DNA of 64,000 bases, from assembly GCF_014637345.1 (NCBI RefSeq), contig NZ_BMEX01000003.1, positions 312,001-376,000 on the forward strand, in the 5' to 3' direction. Below, piece by piece: positions 63,950-64,000 of the stretch. A program made the translations under genes and the position numbers. This DNA comes from Kroppenstedtia guangzhouensis (GTDB lineage: Bacteria > Bacillota > Bacilli > Thermoactinomycetales > DSM-45169). A model generated the notes under the pieces. The model searched no databases. It saw nothing but the letters and a program-made list of their open reading frames with translations, and was not told the DNA's origin. Position 1 is the first letter of the stretch, and each line of letters starts with the position of its first letter.

Positions 63950-64000
63950 ACCAAGTAGGAAAAACGTCACTTCCACCCTTATCCAAGGTGATCAGATATT

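Noticed and set aside
1-64000. CRISPR array, insertion sequence or prophage
   Set aside because: I saw no regularly spaced repeats, no transposase or integrase motifs and no phage structural genes.

Overview
The window reads as chromosomal DNA of an endospore-forming Gram-positive (Bacillota, class Bacilli). Spore genes are present (spoVID, ysxE, gerE, gerM, lonB), together with Shine-Dalgarno sequences of the AGGAGG type, many TTG/GTG starts, and T-box, SAM-I and lysine riboswitches. The gene content and moderately high GC suggest a relative of Thermoactinomycetaceae; that assignment is inference. I see no insertion sequence, prophage or CRISPR array.

Most genes lie on the minus strand and, read right to left, follow the order known from Bacillus subtilis: lysC, sdhCAB, gerE, ysmB, racE, gerM, rph, rdgB (ysnA), ysnB, tig, clpP-clpX, lonB, lonA, ysxC, hemAXCDBL, spoVID, ysxE, valS, folC, here followed by murC. 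Lineage-specific blocks interrupt this backbone: metX and oppABCD between lysC and sdh; a plus-strand block of a putative metalloprotease-like gene, zinc ribbon, class I fumarase, penicillin-binding protein and DUF1002 protein between sdhB and gerE; an arylamine N-acetyltransferase relic beside gerE; an alanine-racemase-like/FemX pair between clpX and lonB; and ddl, a LiaI/F-like membrane protein, a two-component system and an NMT1/SsuA-type ABC importer between ysxC and hemA.

The most striking element is at 37623-38012 on the minus strand: a tRNA-Arg(UCU) gene split in its anticodon, after U34, by a compact ORF-less group I intron of about 313 nt whose P3, P7 and P8 helices can be read in the sequence. 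Other points are: an uroporphyrinogen-III synthase fused to a methyltransferase-like domain with an altered GGDP motif; a racemase-like protein without the usual second catalytic tyrosine motif, coupled to FemX; an internal ribosome-binding site in lysC that would make a separate beta subunit; a FadR-like palindrome just downstream of a strong promoter for an SCP2 protein; candidate sigma-E and sigma-K promoters before spoVID and gerE; two eroded acetyltransferase genes; and several unexplained inverted repeats.

Functionally the window joins haem synthesis, protein quality control (trigger factor, ClpXP, LonA, LonB), cell-wall precursor synthesis (murC, ddl, racE, the FemX pair, a PBP), respiration (sdhCAB, fumarase), sulfur- and aspartate-family amino-acid synthesis under riboswitch control (metX, lysC), peptide uptake and late sporulation.
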